Shown: piece after piece, positions 27,360-34,985 of the stretch
How positions within the stretch are numbered: position 1 is the stretch's first letter
Layout of the letters: each line of letters opens with the position of its first letter
NCBI RefSeq assembly: GCF_019331725.1
Contig: NZ_JAHBBF010000001.1
Location: forward strand, 186,001 to 250,000
Source of the DNA: Bifidobacterium saguinibicoloris
GTDB lineage: Bacteria > Actinomycetota > Actinomycetes > Actinomycetales > Bifidobacteriaceae
DNA length: 64,000 bases
Reading direction: 5' to 3'
Notes under the pieces: generated by a model
Told to the model about the DNA's origin: nothing
Databases searched by the model: none
The model's input: only the letters and a program-made list of their open reading frames with translations
Position numbers and translations under genes: made by a program

Positions 27360-27633
27360 GTACTTCCAGTTCATGGTCGCCGGATACTTCCTGTACTTCA
27401 CGTCGTTCTGCGTCATCGAGTGCATGCACGTCCACGCCAGCGACACCAAGCTCACCGAATCAGGATCCGCGAAATTCTTCGTCAAGGCCAACGGCGACAC
27501 CACGCCCGAACGACAGGGCAGACTCACCACGAAGGAAGTCGCCACCATCCGGAAATTCATCAAGAAGAACTACCGGGAGATGTACCTCAAGTGGAAGGAA
27601 TACAGCACCGAAGACTTCTACGGGGGAATCTGA
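27352..27633 (+). CDS. DUF4160-like protein, third gene of the cassette
   Basis: A 93-aa protein with the pattern YFLYFTSFCVIECMHVHAS, SAKFFVKANGD and IRKFIKKNYREMYLKWKEYS. This matches the DUF4160 layout of HVH after the first strands, a central GxAKF strand, and a C-terminal helix pair ending in W. DUF4160 proteins usually stand next to a DUF2442 partner and have been proposed as toxin-antitoxin-like pairs. The start ATG at 27352 has GGAGG six bases upstream. An ATG at 27346 is too close to that site. The gene converges on the GNAT toxin gene with only about 40 bases between. Confidence 0.7.
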   Translation: MPKYFQFMVAGYFLYFTSFCVIECMHVHASDTKLTESGSAKFFVKANGDTTPERQGRLTTKEVATIRKFIKKNYREMYLKWKEYSTEDFYGGI

Positions 27634-27672
27634 GGTGGTGCCCACGTTTTGGATGCCGGATCAATCGATGAA

Positions 27673-28161
27673 TCACACCAATCTGAGATACATGCCGTCA
27701 CTGCCGGGGATTGGCTTGAACCCGAAATGCTCATAGAACGATCGGGTACTGTCGTCATAGGGGTCGACGATTACGGCACGCGAGCCGAGTTGCCGGCTTA
27801 TGGCGCGAGCCCGCATGATGGCATCCTGCAGCAGTTTCCAGCCAAGTCCATCCCCTTGGAAGCGCTTGTCGACGCCGAGCATGCCGATGAGGATCGCGGG
27901 GATCCGATCGGGCGTATTGCGGCGCAGCCAACCGCCCAATACGCTGTCCCTGTTCACCGAATAGGCGCTGAGGGTGTAGAAGCCGGCAATTTCCCCTTCG
28001 GCGGTGGTCGATATATAGGGCACCGCGGTACCGTGTTTTACGGCGCTCAAGGCTCGCCCGTGAGCCCAATCGTCGATAAGCGCAACGCCGCAGGAGAAAT
28101 CCTGCATATCGTCGTTTTCCTCCAAACGTCGCGGCTTCAGGAAGGAACGCGTCAAGCCCAT
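27673..28161 (-). CDS. GNAT-family acetyltransferase toxin (TacT/AtaT-like)
   Basis: A 162-aa acetyltransferase with the N-terminal FLKPRRLEENDDMQDFSCG typical of this toxin group, the substrate strand GEIAGFYTLSAYSV, and the acetyl-CoA loop KRFQGDGLGWKLL. It ends with a GFKPIPGSDGMYLRL-type strand. Toxins of this family acetylate the amino acid on charged tRNAs and block translation. The gene overlaps the DUF1778 gene by ten bases, the classic antitoxin-first layout. There is no sign of mutation, so the pair may be functional. Confidence 0.87.
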   Translation of the reverse strand: MGLTRSFLKPRRLEENDDMQDFSCGVALIDDWAHGRALSAVKHGTAVPYISTTAEGEIAGFYTLSAYSVNRDSVLGGWLRRNTPDRIPAILIGMLGVDKRFQGDGLGWKLLQDAIMRARAISRQLGSRAVIVDPYDDSTRSFYEHFGFKPIPGSDGMYLRLV

Positions 28162-28421
28162 TGCGGGTCCCTCGCCATCAATTCCTTGGCCGCGTCAGGT
28201 ACGGGAGCCTCCAACGCAGCCAGGAAAGCGTCGAATGAGGCATCGTCCAGTCGCAAGGTCGTTTCCTCGTCGATATCGCGGCGTGCGGCTTCGATGAGGT
28301 GACGCGCCGTCCATTGGGTGATTGTCGAGCCAGTCAACGCAGCGGCCCGCTCGATAAGCGCCCGCTGCTCTTCGGTGAGACGGATATCCAAACGTGATGA
28401 TTTCTGTGTGATTGTCGCCAT
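28152..28421 (-). CDS. DUF1778 ribbon-helix-helix antitoxin
   Basis: An 89-aa antitoxin with an N-terminal RHH DNA-binding part (KSSRLDIRLTEEQRALIERAAALTG, residues 7-31). The C-terminal part (LDDASFDAFLAALEAP) should wrap the GNAT toxin. The start is the ATG at 28421; a further-upstream ATG would overlap the operator. Such antitoxins repress their own operon. A palindrome matching that role lies 9-29 bases upstream. Confidence 0.87.
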   Translation of the reverse strand: MATITQKSSRLDIRLTEEQRALIERAAALTGSTITQWTARHLIEAARRDIDEETTLRLDDASFDAFLAALEAPVPDAAKELMARDPQWA

Positions 28422-28429
28422 GCCCCAAT

Positions 28430-28450
28430 TGTACGTCAAAAATACGTACA
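28430..28450. promoter_or_regulatory. Candidate operator of the DUF1778/GNAT operon
   Basis: The arms TGTACGT (28430-28436) and ACGTACA (28444-28450) form a perfect inverted repeat with a 7-bp A-rich spacer, just before the antitoxin start. On the minus strand TACAAT (28433-28428) could be the -10. Binding by the RHH antitoxin would block the promoter. Confidence 0.55.
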
Positions 28451-28518
28451 TGATGTGGCGACGAGTAGCCCACGACGCGACGCCGCGACCGGTCACCGTC
28501 CGACGTCCAGCCTAGGTT

Positions 28519-28557
28519 AGAACATATGTTCGATACCATTATTCGAATATTTGTTCG
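28519..28557 (+). promoter_or_regulatory. Two candidate LexA (SOS) boxes
   Basis: AGAACATATGTTCG (28519-28532) matches the Gram-positive LexA consensus CGAAC-N4-GTTCG at all but the first base. CGAATATTTGTTCG (28544-28557) matches at all but one. They lie in tandem 29 to 67 bases before the ATG at 28586 and would make that gene DNA-damage inducible. Confidence 0.6.
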
Positions 28558-28585
28558 ACTGTAGTGCAGGGATTCGAGGTGCATC

Positions 28586-28868
28586 ATGTTCTGGAGGATC
28601 ATCACCCATGTCTGCGGGCATCAGGAACGCATCAGCGCCGACGGCCCCTATGTGGTGGTCGAGCAGCGCATCCGCAAGGCCGAACAGTCCATGTGCGACT
28701 CCTGCGCCGGGCACGTCAATCGTTGGGACAACGAGCTCAAGGGCTTCTGCGATCTGTGGGGCGTTCGCCGAACTCCGCAAACAGGTGCTGCGTCGCGACG
28801 ACGCCGCATGGTGGATCGAACACAAGGACGACGCCATCGCCATGCTGGCGCAGAACATCGAACTCTAG
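28586..28868 (+). pseudogene. SOS-controlled small gene broken by a frameshift
   Basis: Frame 1 from the ATG at 28586 reads MFWRIITHVCGHQERI, then a Cys pair (MCDSCAGH), to NELKGFCDLWG near 28762. Beyond that point the coding pattern moves to another frame: AFAELRKQVLRRDDAAWWIEH, ending NIEL and TAG at 28866-28868. One extra G in the run TGGGGCG would explain it. Joined, the two parts give a protein of about 94 residues with a zinc-finger-like CxH...CxxC N-terminus. I do not recognise the family. Sequencing error cannot be excluded. Confidence 0.6.
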
Positions 28869-29479
28869 GAAGAGGAAATCACGGACGGGCGGCGGGTGAG
28901 ACCGGAATCAATCATTCCCCCACCCGACCCGATTGGCCCGCACTGTCCGGCACCGACCATTTCAAACGCTGTGACTTCAAACTGAGCGACCGCACCTGCA
29001 TGCTGCGCAACGCGGAATTAGGTCCGCGAAAACAGCACATGATGCGTGCCGGGCACGAGCGCTGTGACGGAGAACTGCGCAATCTGCGCATTCCGGGACG
29101 GGACGAGTCAATCTTCGACTAAGAACCAGAACATCCAGATGAAAAACACAGTGGCACCAAGCCGCAATAACCCCGGTGCTCTCCCGGAATAACACCCGGT
29201 GCTCAAGCCTCCACAAGCCTCCGAACAATCATCCAGTTAGAACTCTGCCTTAGGGAATCCCAGCAATCATGTCCTACAACAATACAGTTGATGACTGAGT
29301 AACCCCTTGCTGGTTTGAAGGGTTGATTCGTTGATTTCTGCAAGCTTCGTCAGTTGTGTTTTCGTTGCAATGACGCCGTTTTGGTGATATTTACGAGATT
29401 CGCTGTTTGCCATTGATTTCGCCGTTCTCCGCGGTCATTGTGTCCCGGTTGTGTCCACAACGGCACCAGTGTTCCCCAG
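28869..29479. other. Mostly non-coding stretch with a possible coding remnant
   Basis: From about 28905 to the TAA at 29122 on the plus strand, one frame looks like protein: HFKRCDFKLSDRTCMLRNA, then HMMRAGHERCDGELRNLRIPG, ending DESIFD. Paired cysteines suggest a small zinc-binding protein, but no start codon with a ribosome-binding site is present, so it is probably decayed. From 29123 to 29479 I see no gene, only an imperfect hairpin near 29300 (AACCCCTT...AAGGGTT). Base composition is AT-richer than the surroundings. Confidence 0.4.
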
Positions 29480-30823
29480 TCAAATGAGACGGAACGACTG
29501 AGGAGCACTGGAACCGGCGACGAGGCATTCATTCGGACCGCTCATGCGAAACGCAGCCGGTGCGAGGCCCTTCATCGCTGCCCGGTTCGCTCTACGTGTA
29601 GCGGAGACGCCGAACATCGATTCGAGACGTTCGTCGGTAAGTCCTTCGTCAAGTGGTCCGGTGAACGTGATGGTTCCCGGTGTCGTGTTGCCGTCGAGCG
29701 TGGCGTAGACGCGCGGATGCGCATCAAGATATATCATGCACTCGTGTTCCGTCATGCGGCCCATCATCGCGATATGGTCGAATCCGGCGGGGATGCCCTC
29801 CACCTGATGCGTGACGAGCAGCATCGTACGATCGTCCCGTCGCGAGGCCAATGCCGACAGTTCCCGCAGCACCGTTTCGCGTCCATCCAGGTCAAAGCCA
29901 GTGGTCGGCTCGTCGAAGATCAGCAGGTCCGCCGGCGAGACGAGCGCGCGGGAGATCATCACCCTCGTACGCTCGCCTTCGGACAGGTTATGCCACCGTT
30001 TGCCGGCCAGATATGCGACGCCGAACCAGCGCATCATCGCATACGCTTTCCCGTACGCCTTGTCGGCAGAATCCTCCGATCCCCGTGAAATCCCCGAGGC
30101 GACGACCGTGAGCGGATTCATCTCCGGTCCGCCACTGCGACCGAACGCCGCCGAGACGGTGGCCACACGGGCGCGACGGCGTTCCGGGTCCAAGCCTGCG
30201 ACGGTTCCCGCGCCCACGGCCGTCCTTGGCGCGTTCACCCGCGAACGCCACAGCCACAGCAGCGTGACGGTTCCGGCGGGAACGGCCCAGATGCCGAGCG
30301 TGCCCCGCCATCCGATCGCATCGGACAGGGGCAATGTCGCGGCCGAAGCGAACGCGGCCATGCCGGTCATGCATGCGGAGTAGATGCCAGTGGCCAGTGA
30401 TGTGCGACCGGGATAGTCGCGTTTGACTATGGCCGGCACCAGAACGTTGCCCACCGCGATCGAACAGCCGATGACAAGCGTGCCGACCCACAGTCCGGTG
30501 GTGCCGCACGTCGAACGAATCACGATGCCGATTGTCAGGAACGCCATCGCGGCCAGCACGGTCCGTTTGATGCCGAGGCGTTCGGCGGCGCGGTGCACCA
30601 TCGGGGAAACGACGGCGAACGCGAGGATGGGCAACGAGCCGAGCAGCCCCTGCATCGTCGCGTTGAGATGTTCGGACGCCCCTATCCACGGCAGCAGCGG
30701 GCCGACGGACGTGAGTGGGGCGCGCAGGTTCAGCGCGACGACGAAGACCAATGCGGTCAGTATCGATGCGGCGAATCGCGATGCCGACGATGGTGCGGGA
30801 TGGCGTTATGTTGTCTGTTCCAT
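29480..30823 (-). pseudogene. Chimeric remnant: MFS transporter N-half fused to ABC ATPase C-half
   Basis: The open part (29480-30751, 423 codons from a TTG) starts as a CynX/NimT-type MFS transporter: LNLRAPLTSVGPLLPWIG and six membrane segments to about residue 170. From about residue 180 it becomes the second half of an ABC ATPase, with signature LSEGERTRVMISRAL, Walker B DLLIFDEPTTGFD and switch LLVTHQVEG, but no Walker A. The MFS lacks its C-terminal six helices. Upstream, an ATG at 30823 begins the natural MFS N-terminus but meets an in-frame TAA five codons later (30808-30806). A deletion joining two genes plus a nonsense mutation best explains this. Confidence 0.8.
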
Positions 30824-30889
30824 GATGATTGATGGGTGATTGATGGGTGTCCGTGTGATGATGCCGTTGATTCGTATAGGGGGTGTTCG

Positions 30890-31435
30890 TTATCGTCCGT
30901 CGGGGATCCGAGCGGCGATGGCGTTGAGGTTTTCGACGACCGCCGCGATGATCTCGTCGTCGCTTTGTCCGCCTTCCAGCTTGAGCAGGCCAAGCGAGTG
31001 GAGGGCCCCGGCGATGGAGAAGACGGCGGCGATGCGCTCGCGTTCGTTCGCTGCTCGGGCGGAGTAACGTTCGACGAGCGTCGATTCGATTTTGCGGAAC
31101 ATGGCTTCGGGGCGGCCTGCGAACAGGACGCGCAGATCGTCGATCTGGCTGTCGATGGCCGGTCTCCAGCCATTGAGGAATGCGGGTGGATCGGACAGGA
31201 TCTTGTCCTTGTCGGGGTAATGCTCCAGCATCGCGTCGATGGTCTCGTCCTCAAGCTTGTCGTTGAGGTCGTATACGTCGAGGTAATGCTTGTAGAACGT
31301 GCTCGGGTTGACGAGCGCAAGGTCGCAGATGCCCTTGACCTTGACCTTCGAGACCGGAACTCCTGATGCCCGTAGGCGCAGGAACGCCTCGCGGATTGCC
31401 TTGCGGGTTTTGACGATGCGCAGATCGGTCACCAT
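30890..31435 (-). CDS. TetR-family transcriptional regulator
   Basis: A 181-aa regulator. The N-terminal helix-turn-helix reads KTRKAIREAFLRLRASG, VKVKGICDLALVNPSTFYKHYLDVYDL, a clear TetR DNA-binding domain (residues 9-55). The C-terminal part is helical and should bind a ligand. It is divergently placed from the efflux pump gene at 31621, with a perfect palindrome between, the usual arrangement for a local repressor that is released by the pump's substrate. AAGGAG precedes the ATG. Confidence 0.87.
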   Translation of the reverse strand: MVTDLRIVKTRKAIREAFLRLRASGVPVSKVKVKGICDLALVNPSTFYKHYLDVYDLNDKLEDETIDAMLEHYPDKDKILSDPPAFLNGWRPAIDSQIDDLRVLFAGRPEAMFRKIESTLVERYSARAANERERIAAVFSIAGALHSLGLLKLEGGQSDDEIIAAVVENLNAIAARIPDGR

Positions 31436-31492
31436 GCTCCTTCCGTTCTGCCGGTAGCGTCATTCCCGCTCCGTCCCATAAGCCGTGGGTTG

Positions 31493-31518
31493 TTCGACGA
31501 TTCAGGCGAATCGTCGAA
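31493..31518. promoter_or_regulatory. Candidate TetR operator
   Basis: TTCGACGATTC (31493-31503) and GAATCGTCGAA (31508-31518) are perfect 11-bp inverted arms around AGGC, between the divergent regulator and pump genes. A second short inverted repeat (TTGA-ATAA-TCAA) lies closer to the pump start. The rest of 31436-31620 is AT-rich and should hold both promoters. Confidence 0.6.
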
Positions 31519-31620
31519 TAAGCGAGAAATGTCGCATATCGGTGGTTGTCATCCGTTGCGTTTCGATAATAATTGATGCTCGTTGAATAATCAATAACTA
31601 TTGCTTATCGGAGTGTTATT

Positions 31621-33033
31621 GTGAAACTTGGCATCAACAGAAAACAATGGATCATGGTCATCGTGCTGCTCATGGGCACATTGCTGGCCGTGCTCAACAT
31701 GTCGGTGGTCACGCCGGCGCTGCCGTCCATCATGAAGGACCTCGGGGTGGATTCCACCACCGTTCAGTGGCTGTCCAGCGGCTATTCTCTGGTCGAGGCG
31801 ATGGTCATCCCGCTCGCCGCGTTCCTCATGGGGCGCTTCTCCACCCGCAGGCTGTTCATTGGATGCATCTCATTGTTCGCGGCCGGCAGTCTCGTCGCCG
31901 CATTCGCGTCGACCTTCCCCCTGCTCATGGTCGGCCGGGTGCTGCAGGCCCTGTGCACCGGCGCGATCATGCCGATGGTCACCGCGGTGATCCTGCTCGT
32001 GTTCCCCAAGGAAAGCCGCGGTACGGCAATGGGTATCACAGGACTCGTCGTCGGTTTCGCCCCGGCGCTCGGCCCGTCCGTCTCCGGCGTGATCATCGAC
32101 TCGTTCGGCTGGCGCACGCTGTTCGTCATCATGGCGGCAGTCTCGCTGATCGTCATCGCGTTGGCCGCCGTCTACCTGCGTAACTTCGACGGCTTCCAAC
32201 CGGGTGCGTTCGACCTTGTCTCCGTGCTGCTCTCCTCGGTCGGTCTGGCATGCCTGTTGTACGGGCTGTCCACGTTCACGTCCACCGGCAACATGATGCT
32301 CACCGTCTCGCTGATCGTCGTCGGCGTGCTGCTCGTGGCCGTGTTCGTGCGCCGACAGCTCAAGGCGAAGGAACCGATGCTGCGCGTCGGAATCCTCGCC
32401 AACCGCACCTATGCGCATTCGGTGATCATCGTGGCATGCATGCAGGCGGCCCTCATGGGTTGCAACGTCATGGTGCCGATGTTCATCCAGACCGTGCTCG
32501 GCGCATCCGCCACCGCCAGCGGGCTCGCCATGCTTCCCGGCGCCCTCATCGGCGCATGCTGCGGCATCGTCTCGGGCCGCATGTTCGACAAATACGGCAT
32601 CCGCAAGGTCGCCCTGCCCGGCCTGACGGTCATGACCATCGGCGGCGTGCTCATGGCTCTGCTCGGCGCGGACGCCTCGGTTATCCTCACGGCATGCGCC
32701 TACACCGTGCTCTACACGGGACTCATGTTCGCCATGACCCCGGTGAACACCTGGGGCATCAACGCGCTCGACAACGAAAACATCGGACACGCGCAAAGCG
32801 TGACCAACACCGTCGGACAGATCGCCTCCTCGATGGGCACAGCCCTCATCGTATCCATCTCCGCGCTGTCCACCACCCTCGCGCCCACCGCCACCGGACA
32901 CGCGCAATCCATACTCGGCTCGACGCTGGCATTCGCCGCCATCGCGGTCATCCTCGCGGCCGCCCTCATCACGGCGCTTCTGGCGACTCGAACGCACCGA
33001 GGCACGACGAAACGGACTCTCGTCGGACAGTGA
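31621..33033 (+). CDS. DHA2-type MFS multidrug efflux transporter
   Basis: A 470-aa transporter with about 14 membrane segments. It has the first-helix MSVVTPALPSIMKDLG, where the DHA2 group usually has a charged residue, motif A LMGRFSTRRLFIGCI, and motif C GLVVGFAPALGPSVSGVII. This is the EmrB/QacA family of proton-driven drug exporters. The start is a GTG at 31621, with GGAG eight bases upstream. It faces a TetR gene across an operator-like palindrome and is followed 51 bases later by the lipocalin-type gene, so the two are probably co-transcribed. Confidence 0.9.
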   Translation: MKLGINRKQWIMVIVLLMGTLLAVLNMSVVTPALPSIMKDLGVDSTTVQWLSSGYSLVEAMVIPLAAFLMGRFSTRRLFIGCISLFAAGSLVAAFASTFPLLMVGRVLQALCTGAIMPMVTAVILLVFPKESRGTAMGITGLVVGFAPALGPSVSGVIIDSFGWRTLFVIMAAVSLIVIALAAVYLRNFDGFQPGAFDLVSVLLSSVGLACLLYGLSTFTSTGNMMLTVSLIVVGVLLVAVFVRRQLKAKEPMLRVGILANRTYAHSVIIVACMQAALMGCNVMVPMFIQTVLGASATASGLAMLPGALIGACCGIVSGRMFDKYGIRKVALPGLTVMTIGGVLMALLGADASVILTACAYTVLYTGLMFAMTPVNTWGINALDNENIGHAQSVTNTVGQIASSMGTALIVSISALSTTLAPTATGHAQSILGSTLAFAAIAVILAAALITALLATRTHRGTTKRTLVGQ

Positions 33034-33084
33034 CCGAAACGACAACGCATCAACAGACAACACGGAACCAAAACGAAACGAGAC

Positions 33085-34104
33085 ATGATGAACACCACGA
33101 ACAACTCGCTGACCCACAACATCCGCACCTTCCACCACGGCACCGAACCGCTGGTGGATCCCATCCAAGATACATTCATACGCACCGACAAAGCCGGCAA
33201 CTCATGGTTCTGGGTCGGTCATTTCGAGACGGGCGGCCACACCCTTGACTTCATGTACCACGTCAGCGTCCTGCAGCTCTCCAAATACCTGCCGGTGCGC
33301 ATGATCAACAGCGTGCTGTCCATCACCGATGAGACCGGACGCATCTACCGTCACGAAGACCGCTTTTACAAGGTCAGGCGAGGACAAGTCGCAGGCCAGG
33401 GACTGCACATCCACACCGACAAGGACGTCATCGAAGGCGACCTCGACAACATGCGCATCGCATCGGCCATGCCGGACGGATCCATCTACCTCGACCTGCA
33501 CGGCACCGGATACCCACTCTACAGTCTCGGTACCGGCTACTTCCAGATCGCCGGAGTGGCCAACTACCAATACTCGTTCCCGCACATGGCCGCCAAAGGC
33601 GTCATCACTCTCGACGGCCAGCGCCACGAGGTGGAGGGGATGGTATGGATGGACCGTCAGTTCGCCGGCATGCCCAAAGGCAGAAGCCTCAAGGACGGCT
33701 ACAACTGCAAATGGCTGTGGATGAACCTCTGCTTCGACAACGATCCCGACGTGATCAGCCTATGGGGTGTAACCGAACTGGCCACCGGCAGCGAACATTG
33801 CTGGGCCAGCGTCCTGCACGAGGACGGCACCCAATCTTCCGCCGGCGTGGATCCGATGGTCGACGACTCCTTCAACGTGTGGGAAAGTCCTGTGACCGGC
33901 ATGAAATACCCGACCGGATGGACTATCTCCATCCCCGAATGGGAAGCGAAACTCACCGTCACATCCATCATGGACGAACAGGAAATCGCTTCGCCGAACC
34001 CCTCAGGACGCAAATACGAAGGCGCAAGCCAAGTGGCCGGCACCTACCGAGGACACTCGGTGACGGGCCACTGCTGCCTCGAACTCGTCGGAGGATGGAA
34101 CTGA
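33085..34104 (+). CDS. Lipocalin-like (AttH/CrtC-type) domain protein
   Basis: A 339-aa protein with the two-lobed beta-barrel layout of the AttH / carotenoid hydratase (CrtC) family. The N-terminal lobe has SWFWVGHFETGGHTLDFMYHVSVL and the C-terminal lobe has EGMVWMDRQF, a family hallmark, and GWTISIPEWEAKLTV. No signal peptide is visible. Some family members hydrate carotenoids; others have no known activity. Linkage to a TetR/efflux unit suggests a role in handling a hydrophobic toxic compound, but this is inference. The ribosome-binding site is weak (ACGAGAC). Confidence 0.8.
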   Translation: MMNTTNNSLTHNIRTFHHGTEPLVDPIQDTFIRTDKAGNSWFWVGHFETGGHTLDFMYHVSVLQLSKYLPVRMINSVLSITDETGRIYRHEDRFYKVRRGQVAGQGLHIHTDKDVIEGDLDNMRIASAMPDGSIYLDLHGTGYPLYSLGTGYFQIAGVANYQYSFPHMAAKGVITLDGQRHEVEGMVWMDRQFAGMPKGRSLKDGYNCKWLWMNLCFDNDPDVISLWGVTELATGSEHCWASVLHEDGTQSSAGVDPMVDDSFNVWESPVTGMKYPTGWTISIPEWEAKLTVTSIMDEQEIASPNPSGRKYEGASQVAGTYRGHSVTGHCCLELVGGWN

Positions 34105-34241
34105 CAACACCGGCCCATTTTCCGAAAAACACCGGCGTCGGGCTGATTCCGCCAACCCGCCGAAGAAAGCCACAACCCGACGACCGGTGAACAAGGGATT
34201 TGGAATGGGCACTGAATAGCCTTTCGGGGGCTCTCGCACAA

Positions 34242-34280
34242 GTTAAGCCCGTCTCGCGCACAACACGAGACGGGCTTAAC
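34242..34280. terminator. Bidirectional terminator
   Basis: GTTAAGCCCGTCTCG (34242-34256) and CGAGACGGGCTTAAC (34266-34280) form a perfect 15-bp stem with a 9-nt loop, followed on the plus strand by TCCTTGTTTTATTT. It lies between the lipocalin gene and the opposing holin remnant and can serve both. Bases 34105-34241 contain nothing else recognisable. Confidence 0.85.
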
Positions 34281-34288
34281 TCCTTGTT

Positions 34289-34573
34289 TTATTTAGCTTC
34301 GCTGTCTTTGCTGAGTTTGCCGCTGAACGCTTGGTTCACCAGCGTGTAGACGGCTTGTGCGACGCCGATGACGCCGGTGAGGACGATGCCTCAGCCGTAG
34401 CCGTGGAAGCCGTTGGTTGCGGCGATGGCGATGACGCCGAGCAGGATGCTCACGCCGAGACTGGTCAGGCTCACGTAGTCGGCGGGGATGTATTTCTTGA
34501 ACGCCTGAACGAGTACTGGCGCCACGAGGGCGACGATGCCGGTGGCGAGGGTGGTCGCTGCGGAAATATCCAT
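34289..34573 (-). pseudogene. Phage holin-like gene with an internal TGA
   Basis: The reading frame starts MDISAATTLATGIVALVAPV and has two hydrophobic segments typical of small phage holins. It is interrupted by TGA at 34393-34391 after GFHGYG. The same frame continues with GIVLTGVIGVAQAVYTLVNQ to a natural end (SKDSEAK, TAA at 34291-34289), giving a full length of 94 codons. The conserved continuation argues for a recent nonsense change. Together with the LysM fragment next to it, this is a remnant of a phage lysis cassette. Confidence 0.75.
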
Positions 34574-34655
34574 GAATCTTCTCCTTAGATTGGTTTGGGT
34601 ATGGAAGCGGCGGCCTCCGGCACGATGCCGAAGGCCGCAGACGGACGGCGTGCGT

Positions 34656-34925
34656 CTAGTAGCGCAGCTGTTGTCCGGGGTAGATCAGGTTCGGATTCCT
34701 AAGGCTGTTGAGCTGGGCGACGCGCTGCCAGCCGGAAGCGCCGAAGATACCGCTCAGCGTCTCGCCGCTCCTCACGACATGGATCCGCGTACCGGTGCCA
34801 GCGCTCGCGGCCGGTGTGCCGTTGCCGTGGTAGGTGACGGTTTGGCCGGGCCAGATGCGATGGATGTTGCCGGAAGGCACACTCCACGCGGTCACGGGCC
34901 ACAGTCCTGTTCGTGCGGCGATGAG
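34656..34925 (-). pseudogene. LysM end of a phage endolysin (remnant)
   Basis: About 90 codons encode the end of one LysM module (SVPSGNIHRIWPGQTVTYHG), a Ser/Ala/Gly linker and a complete LysM module (VVRSGETLSGIFGASGW through LNSLRNPNLIYPGQQLRY). The catalytic part that would precede them is missing. Upstream the frame merely mirrors the AIM24 gene on the other strand. LysM binds peptidoglycan. The fragment lies behind the holin remnant in the normal lysis order reversed, and has no start codon of its own. Confidence 0.75.
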
Positions 34926-34985
34926 GTATGTTGGTGTGCGAGCGGAATCCCCCGCATCATGAACCGTCACGGCAAAGGAGCTGCC

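Noticed and set aside
29280..29340. tRNA or attachment-site-like sequence near the pseudogenes
   Set aside because: There is only an imperfect AACCCCTT/AAGGGTT pairing; no cloverleaf and no repeat of a tRNA end.
30839..30889. Possible small gene or terminator between the TetR gene and the chimeric pseudogene
   Set aside because: There are short direct repeats (GATTGATGGGTG), but no open frame with a ribosome-binding site and no stable stem.
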